From Whitmania pigra (taxonomy: Eukaryota > Annelida > Clitellata > Hirudinida > Haemopidae), in assembly GCA_021613335.1 (NCBI GenBank), contig JAJTWR010000350.1:92501-156500 (forward strand): DNA of 64,000 nucleotides, in the 5' to 3' direction. Positions 12,816 to 26,455 of this stretch are shown here, piece after piece (positions within the stretch are counted from its first letter, which is position 1; every line of letters starts with the position of its first letter). The notes beneath the pieces are model-generated. The model searched no databases, was not told the DNA's origin, and saw nothing but the letters and a program-made list of their open reading frames with translations. The position numbers and the translations under genes were made by a program.

Positions 12816-13915
12816 ATTGTTACTTCTAACAATATTATAACTATAGCAATAAATATTTATTATTTTACGATTTTGAAGAAGACTTGAACTAATGTAATAA
12901 AATAATGTAATTAGAACTTGTTGTCATTGTTGCAATTATTGTTTACAATAAATTAATTACGTTTTAAAAGAAAGGTTATAACCTCATAAACTCGCAATAG
13001 CCAGATTCAAAGGAATATGAAGAATGCGGCAAATGAAAATGCCAGGGAATGCCATTGAAAAATAAATTTTAAAACTTGAAAAGAATTTTAAGTGGGCGTT
13101 TTTGAACACCAAGAAATTCAATGCAACTTAATTGAACTGAATTGTAGTTAATGCATTTGAATTTTAGAATGTTGTCTTGCACACAATGTCACATTAGTAT
13201 ATCTTTGCATGAGTTTGTTATTTATATTAAAGGATTGTTTTTTAAATTTAATTTTAAAACATCGTTGTATATGAATGAACTCAAACATTTCAGTTAAACA
13301 TTTCATTACCTATTCAACATAGCACTGAATTACGCAAAGTTAGAGCGTAATTGCAATCATTTACAGTGAATTACAGGGAATTACGATGAATTGGAAGGAA
13401 TCCAAGTGAGTGAAAGAAGAATGTCTGGAATAAATAAAAGTCAGCAGAGCGTGAAGACTGCATTCCATGTAGTTGCTGGTGCTCCATGTTTCCAGCCCAA
13501 TTACTTTTCTTCCTTCTGCCTCATTCCGTCCATCCATCATTCCGTAAAAAATAATTTGCATACATTCCATTTGCACGCCTCATTTGTTCCCGAAGAAATT
13601 ACCACTGCTTAGTCAGCATTAATCAGTCGTCATTAATGTTAATTAACCCGATTAGCTGCTGTTATTAACTTCAGCCTTCATTGGTCTTACTAATTCATGA
13701 ATAATTATGTAACTAATTAAAAGATAATAATGAAAAAATCCTAACAAATAATAATAATAATAATAAAATGTAATGCAATTACATTTTAAAATATTGGAAA
13801 TAATATAAACCGTATAAAAAACTGTTTCCTGTGACATCATTCGGAGGCAAGAAATATCAACTGGTTGTCTTTTATTGGATGCTCTTGAGATCCCAAGTAC
13901 TGGTTATAAATTATT
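12816..13915. other. Intergenic, no supported gene
   Basis: Mixed AT-rich sequence with overlapping short frames on both strands near 13360-13610 and no recognisable domain or splice pattern. Confidence 0.5.
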
Positions 13916-14057
13916 ATTATTACTATTGTTAATGTTCTTATTATTATTATTATTATTGTTATTATTATTATTACTGTTATTATTATTATTATGATTATTA
14001 TTATTATTATTATTATTATTGTTATTATTATTATTATTATGATTATTATTATTATTA

Positions 14058-14101
<44 letters not shown>

Positions 14102-14114
14102 ATTATTATTATTA

Positions 14115-14175
<61 letters not shown>

Positions 14176-14180
14176 TATTA

Positions 14181-14213
<33 letters not shown>

Positions 14214-14216
14214 CAT
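13916..14216. repeat. (TTA)n trinucleotide array
   Basis: About 300 bp of TTA/ATT repeats with occasional TTG, TGA and a few one-base slips. Confidence 0.97.
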
Positions 14217-16380
14217 CATTTATTACTTCATGGTGACGATGAATAACTTCTTTTATGTACTACAATTCAAATCGTAATACACTACTACTAATCGCTGTAG
14301 TAACAATAAATGTAATTATATTAAACATAATAATATTGTAATTGTTAGCATTAATGTTAGTAGTAACAATAATTGTAATTATATTAAGCTTAATAATATG
14401 GTAATTTTTGGCACTATTAATTGCGATAATCTTTTACCTGGAATTTGCCCAACACCTTCAATTACAATTAATATTTATTAATTTATTAATAATTGCAACA
14501 TTACAATTTTACAATAATTACAACATCGCTTAAAACATTACAATAAATCAATATTTAAGCTCACCTAATGACGTAAGGATTCCGAATTGTTTTTAATTTT
14601 GTTAATTTTAAGTGCACCAATTAACCTCTTTATATTATAAAATTGAACTGAGGTTAATTTTGAAGAGTATTAAACTAATTTTAACTTAACTAAAAATATT
14701 ATAAATTTTACCATTAAAAATAATTGCTTTTCAACTTTGAAAATTATTTGTTGCACAGCTATTACATAACCAAGTTGTATTACGTAACTACATTCCAATT
14801 GTTGCATTGCTTCTATAATTGAAGAAGTTGTTGTTTCATTTGTTTGTTTTTTAATTTTATCAAAATACGAAATAACATTTGAGACATTCTTTTAATTTAA
14901 AATGTAATGAAATAATAAAAATAATAATAAGTCATGAAAATATAAATTTAAAAAATTATATATATATTATTAAATAATTAGTAATTGATAATAAATCGTA
15001 AACAATAACGGCAGCTTCAAAAGAAATGCGTAACTTCCTCTTAAGTGGTCTTCTTAGTTTATAAATGTTAATGCAATCATACTTATCAATAATTAGTAAT
15101 GACATCAAGTAATAACATCATTACTAATACTGGGGAATTTCGATGCAAAAGATAAGTAACTCGGACAATGAACTGATTCAATTATTTAGTGAAAAACAGT
15201 CAATTATCAACAAATCTTATTAATATAACTAGTAAATTACCAACAACTCTTATTAATATAACTAGTAAATTACTAGAAAACCTTATTAATATAAGCAGTC
15301 AATTGCTAACAAATCTTATTAATCTTCAAGACCAAATACGAATTATGTTAAACGTGATGTCTTTGCATCCTATTAACAGCCACGTTCACATATGATGTTA
15401 ATAAAATATTAATTTACGTTTTTAAGTTTATTATTCTTAATTTTTATGGTGTTATTATAGCTGGAAAGGTAAGAAATTATTTTGTTAAGTATTTCTGACT
15501 TTCCTACTACATCGAATTAAACTTTTTTTTAAATAAATCTTTTTAAAAAACATATGAAATCATTCCACAACTAATGTCAATAATTTACATTAAATTATAT
15601 TTACCGAATGAATATATTTTTAACTACTTATTATTCAGATGAGTAACTATAATTAACAGTTATTACACTTAATCAAATTAATTAATAACATCGTATTTTG
15701 CACCATTAAGCTCATCTTAGGTCCATAAAATGACTCACTAGTCGTATGTTGGTATTTTTAATCTCATGAATATTTATGAACTCATAATATTTATACTACG
15801 TTATACGCATGAGTTATTTTTCGAACTTTTGTTTACTTCTGCGTCTTCTCCAATGATCGTTAGGGACGTGATCATGTGACGAGCAGATTATGATAACGAT
15901 CCAAACAGAAACAGTCCTAAGGCTTTCATCCTGAGAATTTAAAAACTGAGAACATAAATAAAGTGGAAGAGTTTACCTCAGTTATAAAGTATTTTTCTAT
16001 TTATTATTTATGTTGCTATTATTTATTTATTTATTTATTTATTGTTAAATGGTATTACTTAATCAAATACCTTAGCACCATTACAGGTAACCCAAAGGTT
16101 GAGCATTTTACAATTAACGCAAGAGAATAGTTACAAGCCGATTAATCAGCTAAAAGCATTTTCATTGGCTAATAATAATAGCAACCATTATTTACATCAT
16201 GTCCTCCAATCATGCTTCGTTATTTTTATGCAGACGAGTCTCATAAAGAGGGATGTTGCATTGTTTCAAGGAGCCCTAAATCAGACAAATGCTACCCCCT
16301 GCGCGATTGGACGGTTTGTAAACAACGATCTTACCCCCAATGAGGGCTGCAAAGCGAACCCCTTACGTCGGATTACAACC
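14217..16380. other. AT-rich intergenic region
   Basis: No supported gene. It includes a 41-43 bp tandem repeat (15195-15325), a TTTA tract near 16020-16043 and, at 16100-16380, a stretch of more balanced composition leading into a promoter-like cluster. Confidence 0.5.
15195..15325. repeat. Tandem repeat of about 41-43 bp, three copies
   Basis: The phrase CTTATTAATATAA followed by CTAGTAAATTACCAACAA (or variants) recurs three to four times. The frame across it reads NLINITSKL repeats, but nothing else suggests a gene. Confidence 0.8.
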
Positions 16381-16383
16381 AGG

Positions 16384-16428
16384 ACCACGTGACCAATGAG
16401 TTTGTCACGTGACGTCATTTATATAACA
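16384..16428 (+). promoter_or_regulatory. Promoter-like cluster: two CACGTG E-boxes, CCAAT, CRE-like TGACGTCA, TATA
   Basis: Within 45 bp the sequence reads CCACGTGACCAAT, then TCACGTGACGTCATTT, then TATATAA. These match bHLH E-box, CCAAT, CRE and TATA-type motifs in a promoter-like order for + strand transcription. No gene with support lies just downstream. It may drive a non-coding transcript, be an old promoter, or be chance, although such density is unusual in this AT-rich stretch. Confidence 0.4.
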
Positions 16429-16914
16429 TTCATTTGGGCGTTTGAGAGGGACAGGGGTGGGAACTTAATGAGCTGAATGACTTAATGACTTAATGACTTA
16501 ATGACTTAATGAATAGATGAAGGTAATGGGAAGAATACATTAGGTGAACAATTTTTCAAAAACTGTTGAAGAATCCATCCATCCATCCATACAATGTAAT
16601 ATATAATGATCAGTAAAATCAAGATTTTCAAATATATGTAATTAATTAATTAATTATTATAATCCTGTTGTTTCATTCAATATTATGATGTTTTAATGTT
16701 GTTTACTCCTGAGGAAATGAAACGAAAACTATAAAAGCTTTCAATGTTCGAGCTCTTAACGACACAAATAGCAACATTTCATGACGACGACGACTATGAA
16801 GATGACAGTGACGATGATAGTTATCATTACTGCGATGAATACGGCGACGAATATTGAATCCAAATAAACTTCGTATGTAGAGTCACAGTAAACTTCTTTC
16901 ACATTCACTTTACA

Positions 16915-16948
<34 letters not shown>

Positions 16949-17265
16949 TTTTTTTTATTAATAATATTATTATTATTATAAAATTAAAAAAAACTTATTA
17001 TTATTGTGCATATTAAAATATTCTGGATCCGGTTAAGTAGCATCATCGGAAATTTGCAAGTTTAAAATAACATAAAAATATTTAAAATTTCCTGAGTTAA
17101 TTGCATCCTTATGAGCAAATATATTTACCATGTTTGTGTCATAATTATTGTTAATGTTGATGCTATTACTATTTTTTTTTATTATTTTTACCAAAAACGA
17201 TTATGATATTATATTACTAATGATGTCAACATCTTAAATGAACATTGAAACTAATTTATTATAAC
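16429..17265. other. Intergenic, low-complexity
   Basis: It holds a (GACTTAAT)n run at 16479-16512, CCATCCATCCATCC at 16570-16590, a GACGATGATGA-type stretch near 16783-16855 and AAT/TTA tracts. No gene is seen. Confidence 0.5.
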
Positions 17266-17270
17266 TAATA

Positions 17271-18040
<770 letters not shown>

Positions 18041-18046
18041 CGAACA

Positions 18047-18407
18047 ATGGACGGTGATGCAGTTACTCCAGTTGAGAGCAGTGTTGATAAGAAAAGAAAG
18101 CTAAGATGTGCTACAATCAGGCATTTAATGCTGATTGGTTGACAAACATCGAACTAAAGGATTGCTTATAAGCATATCCCAATCACTTTGTGGAGTAAAG
18201 TTTGTTCATATTTATGGTATAACTAATATAGCTAATAAATTAGGACTTCTGGCTCGCAAGCAGATGCAGAAAAATGTGAAAAACGTGAATGCCCGATGTA
18301 AAGCTTTGGTTATTGGTCAGCTTTGTAAAACTTTTAACGATCTCTTAATTCAAGATAAATCAACTCAAGCTGAGACGGTGTTGACGGCTGTTATGTTCTA
18401 CATGTAA
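18047..18407 (+). pseudogene. Decayed hAT-superfamily transposase, N-terminal part
   Basis: Translated fragments in shifting frames resemble the N-terminus of hAT transposases that carry a BED-like finger: a basic start (VDKKRKLR), then YNQAFNADWLTNIELKDCL, then ITNIANKLGLLA matching the conserved '.I.IANKGL.AL' segment, then STQAETVLTAVMFYM in the place of the usual 'T.AE..WALK.V.SH' segment. At least one frameshift (near 18113) and an in-frame stop (near 18165) break it. The zinc-binding cysteines are mostly lost. The family assignment rests on remembered motif patterns, not a search. Confidence 0.55.
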
Positions 18408-20950
18408 TATAATCTGTGCTTCTTCAAAAATCTCACTGGCAACTGTTGATTGCTACAGTCACGACATGTTCTTAACCCAACGTGCTCTGAAACAAGACAC
18501 TTTGACGCAGTACTTACGGCGCTAATATAAACGGAGATTCATAAACATTATACAAACGAAATACATCGAAATTATACTTATTTCTGTGTAAGTATTGGAT
18601 TTTGTATTTGTTTTACTTAATTGTGAGTTAATCATTTATATTTTGCATTAAATAAATAAAATAATTATTTTGTAATAAAATGATCGAAATCAAAGTTTAT
18701 TCGAAAATAATTCATCAGAGAATGTTAAGAATTTCAATTCACAATTCAATGCACCATTCACAAAGCAGGACGTGACGAATTGTCATTGAATAAATTTGAA
18801 GCTTTGATCTTTATTATTAGTAATGCGACGAGGTAGTGGTGATGATGGTTATTATTAATAGTAGTATAAGTAATATTGTTGTTGTTATTATTTTTAATGT
18901 AAAATCTACAGTTTTGGAATGTGGTTTTAAATGTTGGTAATTACGAGGATTAAAAATAAATTCAGGCAAATACTATTCTCACATGTAAATAAATTCTTAA
19001 GCCATTTTTTAGCAAGGACAGAATTGTTATTGTTAATTATCTAATATTATTATGGCTATTATTAATATAATATTATCATCATCATTAATAGCAACTTAAA
19101 TTGAATCAAATTAATATTTACACAAAATATGAAGCAGTAATTGAATATGTTATTATAATTGTAAATTAATTATTGTGAAATAAAATATTTATTTCATAAA
19201 TTATTTGGCGACATGAGTCACTTGAAATATATTTCATATAACCGTGAGATTGAAACACGCCTCCATTTTATTCTTAAACCTCATTTCATGCCCACAAATA
19301 ATTTTTATGCATATCATTCATTTCATTATTATGATAAATATTTGTAGTAATTACTGCTACCTTAATTAAGAATAGCTGAAATAGTTATGCAATTGTTTAC
19401 AATGTTTTGAGATTTAATAATAAGTAATTCTTACTGTTAATCTTTAAACAAAGTTTTGTCATAAGCTTAAACATAGCAAATAATTATTAATATTTGGTTC
19501 GAAACAGGTTTTGAACGCCAAATGTCAGGATCAAGTGCCAGTTCGAAATTCCTGGAGTACAACATCATTATCATACAGATATTCCTGAAGTTGTGTTCAT
19601 TTAATTAAATTTATTTAAAGTCATTTTATTTAACTAAACCCATTTCATTTGAATCATCACATACTTTTACAAAAACTTTTCCTGCTTGCGCTTGTCTTTT
19701 CATTATCCTGGAATTCCCAAGTCTCGAAGAAGACTTATTAACAAATTACTCAAAAAGTTTATTAGCAATTGCAAACTTTCAAATAATTTCCCTGCTTTTA
19801 AAATTACTTAAACATGCTCTTAAATTGTTATTCATTTTTTCAGCTATTTATATATATTATTTATACATATTTTAAGTGTGAATATTTCTTAATTACAAAT
19901 TACAAATTGCTAAATTAAGAGCTATTGTTCTTAACAATCTGATGCATAACTTATTATAATTAATTTCTTGTATGAATCATGACTTGTCAGGAGTTGCTAT
20001 TCATAATTTAAGTTCTAAAAATAGTTACGTGGAATTAGAATTTCTTATGTTATTTAATATTATCTCAATGAATGCAATAAATACAATAACTTCATTATCC
20101 TCGTCGTCTTCGATGCCTACATTCGTCATCATCATCATCATCAATATCATCATCGTCGTCATCAACATCACCATCGCGGTTAAGTTCGAATAATCACCAG
20201 GAATACTTCAAAGGGCCGAAATTGATAACATTACTCCCACCCTGTCGCCACCGAAGGATAATTGTAACTCGATGATGATGATGATGATGACGACGACGGT
20301 GATGAGGATGATGACGACGACGATGATGATATTGATGATGATGATGACGACGACGACGACGATGATGAGGATGAAGGTTAATGACATTGACACTGTGAAA
20401 AACTAATTGAGTGGATTATTATGTAGAGCTCCATTACATTTGTAACATTTATTCACGTGAACTGGCAGCACGAAATAAATTTTGTAATGGTGCAATTTAG
20501 GACGTGTGTCTGGTCTTTCAAGAAACAATCAAGGTTTTCTCGCTACAGTCATAATTCTCCCACGCCTCTTGTGCTTGTTGTAACTCATTCTGATTGAAAA
20601 ATATCCGCTTACGAATGAAACAACAAACGGGTCTTTCTCTAGTTTTTTTTTAAGATTCTAGAAAAAAAAACGGAAACGAAAACTTTTGTCTTCCACAAAG
20701 GGCCTGAACGCGCTTGCAACTTTTTCGAAGATGCCTTTTTTCAGAAAAACAGAAAGTTCACGTTGCATTGAGTTGGTAAACCTTCTCAGACCACAAAACC
20801 AATAACGTATCTTAAAACTTAAGAGCAGCCAATAAAAAAATAGCTGAGTAAACTTATAACTATCGGATAGCATGAGGCAATGACATTTTTAGCTGTGTGA
20901 GGACTTAAGCCTCATTGTAAAGTTTAAAAGCCTGACATCATTGCAGTTCA
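18408..20950. other. Intergenic region before the neuregulin-like gene
   Basis: No supported gene. It contains CATCAT/GATGATGACGAC stretches (20122-20180 and 20273-20375) and otherwise AT-rich unique sequence. Confidence 0.5.
20273..20375. repeat. GAT/GAC trinucleotide tract
   Basis: About 100 bp of imperfect GATGATGACGACGACG repeats. It is similar in kind to the CATCATCATCATCA stretch at 20122-20170 in the opposite orientation. Confidence 0.85.
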
Positions 20951-20960
20951 ATGTTAAGAG

Positions 20961-20968
20961 TATATAGA
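20961..20968 (+). promoter_or_regulatory. Candidate TATA box of the neuregulin-like gene
   Basis: TATATAGA lies about 130 bp upstream of the chosen start codon. The sequence between them is leader-like, without a conflicting long frame. The site is inferred from motif and position only. Confidence 0.4.
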
Positions 20969-21091
20969 TAAGGCTCGAGACGTACCATTATAATCATTTT
21001 CTTTAACTCAAAACCTCAAAGTTGCGATTACCACTTTAAGAATTAAGAATTATTTATTTTCTAAAAGATATATATTACAAAGCTTTACAAA

Positions 21092-24000
21092 ATGTTTACA
21101 GTTATTAAAAGGGCTTTAAATTGTTGTGTTCTCTTGTTTCTCTCCTCGTATCTTCTCGGAGTTTCTCATTCGAGAAGTGTTTCAAACCCTTGCTCTGAAG
21201 AACCAGACGATGTTATTTCCAAAACTGTAACGGCAGATGTCATTTTAATAGGTTCAGTTAGTAAAATATTCAGTTCCAGCATGTCCGAGTCTTGTGCTGA
21301 AATTGGAAAAGTTGAGTTATTCAAAGGAGATCTGGAAGCCAAAACTGAGCCATTGGTAGTTTGCAGGACAAGCTTAAAATGTGATGAAACTTTGTTGGAC
21401 GAACATGAAAAGTATATAATTTTCCTGAATTCTACGAAATCAAGAGATAAGGAAATCGAGGTTGAGTTCTATCATATGGCTTCTTCACCGCTTCCGTATT
21501 CTCTGAAGACAAGGGACAACATTTTGAGGTTTCTCGATGACACTTCGATTGGTGGGTTCATTTGATTGATGCATTTAAAAAGAGTTTATTTAAATATATT
21601 CAAATATTATACACTTTAAATTATTATGTAAATGCAGGTCAACCACCAGAAATTAAAGTCCCGGAAAAGTCGCTTATAAACGAATCGCTTGGTGACAGAA
21701 CCAACTTAACTTGCTTCTTTACTGGATTTCCTACTCCAATAATTTTGTGGAGAAAAGATGGAGCTATTTTGCAATCATCTGATGATATAAAGATTAAAAC
21801 AAATAAGTGGGTTAAATTAAAAGAAGCTTTCATTTTCAAACTCCAATTGATGAATTTTAAAATCAGGACCTACAGTATTTTGGAGCTCAGAGAATTACAT
21901 GTTGACCATACTGGGAATTATGAATGTTTTGCCCAAAATGTGTTTGGTTCAGATAGCATCACATTCAGTGTTAACTGTGGGTAGTTATTCTGCTTAATTA
22001 TTGTTGTTTAAGCATTTTTAGGTGCAATAAATTTTCAACATTATTTCAACAGCCTACAAGATGCATGCCCATCCATGTCCAGACAACTCGTTTTGCTTTG
22101 CCAATGGGAATTGTTACATTTCTGAGGGACACAAGTTATGCGAGTGAGTAAATAAGTTTATTTTTGAAAAAATTAGGTTTCAGCCATTGTCACTCACATG
22201 TCATTTCCTGTTGCATCATAACTTGTCATTCTTCTATGCTTTGAAACCACGAAAGGCAATTAGATTTGTGATGGCCTTCTTGGTAAATTACCAAAACCAG
22301 CCCTTTGATGTGCTATCAATTCTTGGAACATTCTCTGTTGAACCAATTATCTTCTGCAAACAATCGTTTAACACGATATTTATTTATAAAATTTGTATCA
22401 TTAGTCACTTAGGACATGTCTTCACAGTGAGCACTTAATTTGCCTAATTCCCTTGTTAAGAAATTATCAATGACACTTCTGAGAGAAGCCATGTGTGGTA
22501 ATTATCGGTGCAATTGCAGTTACAGCCAAGAATTGATGGCTAGAACACATTCCTTGCAAACCACTCATAAAAACCAGTGATGTAATTCTTAAGCTTTTGC
22601 ATTTTGATTAGTTCACTGAGTGATGAATAATTCTTTCAATGGGTTGTCCTGTCGCTCTACCTGTCTTAACAGCCTTGAAAATGTATTGGGAATTCCAGGA
22701 TAATGAAAATGTAGAGCTGAAAGAACAGTTTATTTCAACAGATAAAATAATTTTCCTGTTATGTGTCTTGTTTACTCAACATATTTTCTTGGTCCAACAC
22801 AAATGCTGTATAAGTGTAAACCATCTGTGTTTATTTTGTTTTATTATAATTTTTGGTTTGATATTCCTAAATTTCTAGTATTAAGATTTTTTTTTACATT
22901 TGTGTTAACAAAACTTTTAATATTAATAATTTATCAAATTAATTCTGCTCAGATGCAAATCAGGTTTTGGTGGCCATCGATGTCAGTTGGCAGAAGGAGA
23001 GGTAAAAGAGGCGGTTTCAGAATCAGGTAGAATTTCATGGAAGAATTTCTTTGACATGTTTTTGTCTTATTAAGGTGGCCTTGAGTTTGTTTATTAAGAG
23101 TTTCATTCTTAACTCCCACACTTCTGTGTTTGTACTGTGATTAATTTGAGTGGCTTTTGATGGCTATATCAATAAGCTTATTAACCTAATTTTTTTTTTA
23201 TTAATCATAGTCTATTTGTGAGTAGCTTCAATTTTGATAATTTGCCCATTACTTGATGCAGAAGTAAAATCCTCCTTGTTTTTATTCGCTTATCTCATTT
23301 AATGTGCTTAGCAAGAATATTGATCATCGTAACGCCTTGAACTTTATTGCCTCTTGATACGTCTATGCTATTAATAACCTTTGTTGTCATTATTAATCTT
23401 TATTATTATTTAATACTTTATTAATTATTATTTAACTTTAATTTACTGACATGAAGTTCCATGATTTCACCAGACTACACCTCAAAGTCCATCCAAACAT
23501 TGCTCCTCATAATTACAATTGCAGTGGTCGTAACGGGAGTCGTTATACTCTTGTATGCCACCTTCAGGTTTGCTGTTCAGTTGACACTTTATAGTAATTT
23601 CCATTTGATATCTCATTCATTTTAACAACACTAGAAATGTAATGAACTTTTAGTTAGGATCTTTTGAACTCCTTTTTTTTTCTTCTAAATTTGATTGCAA
23701 AAGGTTTTAATTCAATTTGTCTTACTTCACCAATTGCTGTAAACTATTTAATTAACCTGAATACCTTGAAAGAAATTTTTTAATTACAGGAGTTTTTATG
23801 TCGGCGCAAATTACAAAAAGATTCAGCCTAACAGTTCCTCTCAATTGCTACAAGCTGATGAAGTGAGTGACAATTCTCAAGAACTATTTTGTGCCTTCTG
23901 CAAATGCTGATGATGATCTTGAAGGGTCTTGATCTTATTTTAATACTGTCTAACACTAATGTTGCTAAAGAAATATTCTGGACATTTCTATCTTTGATTT

Positions 24001-25082
24001 GCTAATCCCCTTTGTTACTGAAATGTTATACCTGTATTAATATTTCATACCTGATTATTTGACATTTGTTTGAAGGGGCGAATTGTTTGTTACCAATTTT
24101 GGTTTAATTTTGTTTTAAATTTGCATGTGAAACAAGTGCTTGTAGTCAAACCTGCTTAGAGCATCCACTTTTGAAGTTGTAGCTTGCTATTTATAGTTGT
24201 GTTATTTATAGTTGATCATTACCTGATGACTGCTAATGCATTATGTTGATGTGCTGTTATTGATATTGTTTTCATTATTTGTTTTGCCAAAAAAAATGTT
24301 GCATTTTGTAAGTACATTGCCAGGATGCTTGCATGAGTTCGAGAAATATTCAAAGACATAACAATATATTTATTAAACCTCATTTCATTTCATTTACACA
24401 ATATATATATTAAACCTCATTTATGAATAATAGCAGCCAAAACACAGTGCGAGCAAAAGCATGGAAAGAAATGGCAACACTATTGTCAATACAGTGGTTC
24501 CAACCGAGGCAGTCAAAGTTCAATCAAGTCAGTCGCCACGAGAAAGACTCAACGGCACTTCCACACCAACTTTTTTTGGAGAACCTGTCTGGAATTCTCG
24601 AGGGTAATTAATAAATAAATAGTGTAATATAATAGATAAATATTATTAATTAATATATAATTATTAAAACATGCATTATTGATCTCTTTAATATCATTCG
24701 TCATTTAATGTGCACTTATAGTAATGTTTGTTACGCATTACTTACAATTTAATTGAATAACATCTCATTTTAAATATGTTACACTACGTTATCACTGATG
24801 ATGAATATTTAATTGATTAACATCTCATTTTAATTATGCTAGATTTCATTACCACTTGTGGTTGTTATTGGACTTGTTATTGAGTAACATTTAATTTTAA
24901 ATAAGTTAAACTTCAACTAAATCAGGTTACCTGAGGACACCCACGTTGACACAGAAGATGTTCAGACTCCCCCACCTTTACTCACCTTCACAAAAGCAGC
25001 CAAGATTAGAAAAAACAGCAACACATCATCCTATGATGAAGTTGCCAATGAAATTGAACCAATTAAGACTTCTGTAATTTAG
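21092..25082 (+). CDS. NRG: Neuregulin-like ErbB-ligand precursor (GGF2-type: NTR-like + Ig + EGF + TM), 8 exons
   Basis: Exons: 21092-21551, 21638-21976, 22053-22143, 22953-23026, 23474-23567, 23790-23862, 24434-24603, 24926-25082. All phases close, giving 485 aa. Order: signal peptide (residues 1-28, hydrophobic CCVLLFLSSYLLG); an N-terminal domain (about 33-150) resembling the kringle-like/NTR region of mammalian GGF2, including ELFKGDLEAK and HEKYIIFLNS; an Ig domain (about 155-265) with LTCFFTGFPTP, W and GNYECFAQ; an EGF domain with six cysteines at 275, 281, 287, 296, 298 and 307; a membrane helix at about 331-352; and a cytoplasmic tail of about 130 aa, much shorter than in vertebrate neuregulins. 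This architecture predicts a membrane-tethered or shed ligand of ErbB/EGFR receptors. The acceptor of exon 7 could be 3 bp later. The 5' and 3' UTRs are not defined. Confidence 0.88.
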
Positions 25083-26029
25083 ACTGAGATTTTGAAACTG
25101 TTTGAGGACCATTTGTTTTAATTAAGTATGGTGCATTTCTATTTGCTTAGGGAATTTGTTTTGAAAGCATTTGTATTTATTCTGATTTAACTTATTGCAT
25201 TAGTTTTGCTATTTATCTTCATTTACCGGTGACAACTTATCCACGTCATACTAAGTTTAAACGCAAAAAAATGCAGAGATTTCGTGATTCTGATCTTCGT
25301 ACTTATGTTAAAATATTTACGGCAGGTTGTAATTTAAACAAACTTCCTTGTGATAAGTCTCATTGAATAGCTCGACCATGGAAAAAGCGATGCAGCCCCC
25401 CGGATGAATGCTTTAAGTTATGCTTTATTCTAGATGTCTTCTTCCTAATGGCTTGTCAAAACCAAATCTTGGTGGCCCATCGACATGCTTTGATGTTAAT
25501 AGCTCCTCGAATGCTGATGCATGCATCCCATAAATTTTCCATCTGATTGTAGATTTTAACTTCGACCAATTGTCTAACCAATTTTTAAATAAACTTGCAA
25601 ATTTTTACATCTGGATCATCCCTTTATTGTTCAAACTAAATCTATAAGGAATTAGCACCCTGCTAAGGTATTTTTATAAACTCAAATTAGCCTAAAATTA
25701 GCGTGGCTCCAGAAATAAGGCTTAACTGCAGAACCTAAAGGTTTTGACGTTTGTTGGAGGAGACAGTTTCATGATCAAAATTGCTCACTTTTGTTTTATT
25801 ACCTAGTTGAATTTCAATGATTTGAGTCACAAACTTTTAGAATCCATCATCAAAATTGACCACATTCATTTAAGATTCAAACATTCTTCCAGGCAATGAC
25901 TTAAATGCAAGCATTTAATCAACATTCGATCACATTGTGTGCAACTCCTCGATAAACATTTGATTCCAAAAATAAGTCTCGATCTTAAATATGTACAGAG
26001 TCCAGAATGGCAGACTCATCATCATCATC

Positions 26030-26063
<34 letters not shown>

Positions 26064-26455
26064 TCATCAACGTCATCCTGCTCACAAGGGAGTGAATGCA
26101 AAGTGCAAGTAACAAGAATGCCTCCCTCGTGCAGAATTCTCAAATTTTGAAGTGGAATAAATTATTTTGTTAAATAATATTACAAATTCACGCCAAAATA
26201 GCATTCCTTAAATGCCTGCAACAACTATGCAGTGGTAAATATATAATGCCTGGCTTCAATGACTAATGTGGTCAATCTCATAACACCAACCATCGTCATC
26301 ATCATCACCAGGAGAAGAATCAAAAGGGGACAGAGTGGTTGATCCATCGACTCATCCATTAATCAACAAGCCAAACAATCTGAGTCAACCGACAGTTGCT
26401 CGCAAACACTTCCACAAAGTCACCGCTCGTGCATCAAACTCCAGCAACGAAACAT
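25083..26455. other. Gap between convergent neuregulin-like and Sec24 genes
   Basis: It holds the neuregulin 3' UTR (AATAAA at 25588 is a candidate polyadenylation signal), a CAT/CCA trinucleotide tract at 26018-26070, and the presumed 3' UTR of the minus-strand Sec24 gene. No further gene is seen. Confidence 0.5.
26018..26070. repeat. CAT/CCA trinucleotide tract
   Basis: About 50 bp of CATCATCATCACCACCACCA-type repeats. Confidence 0.9.
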
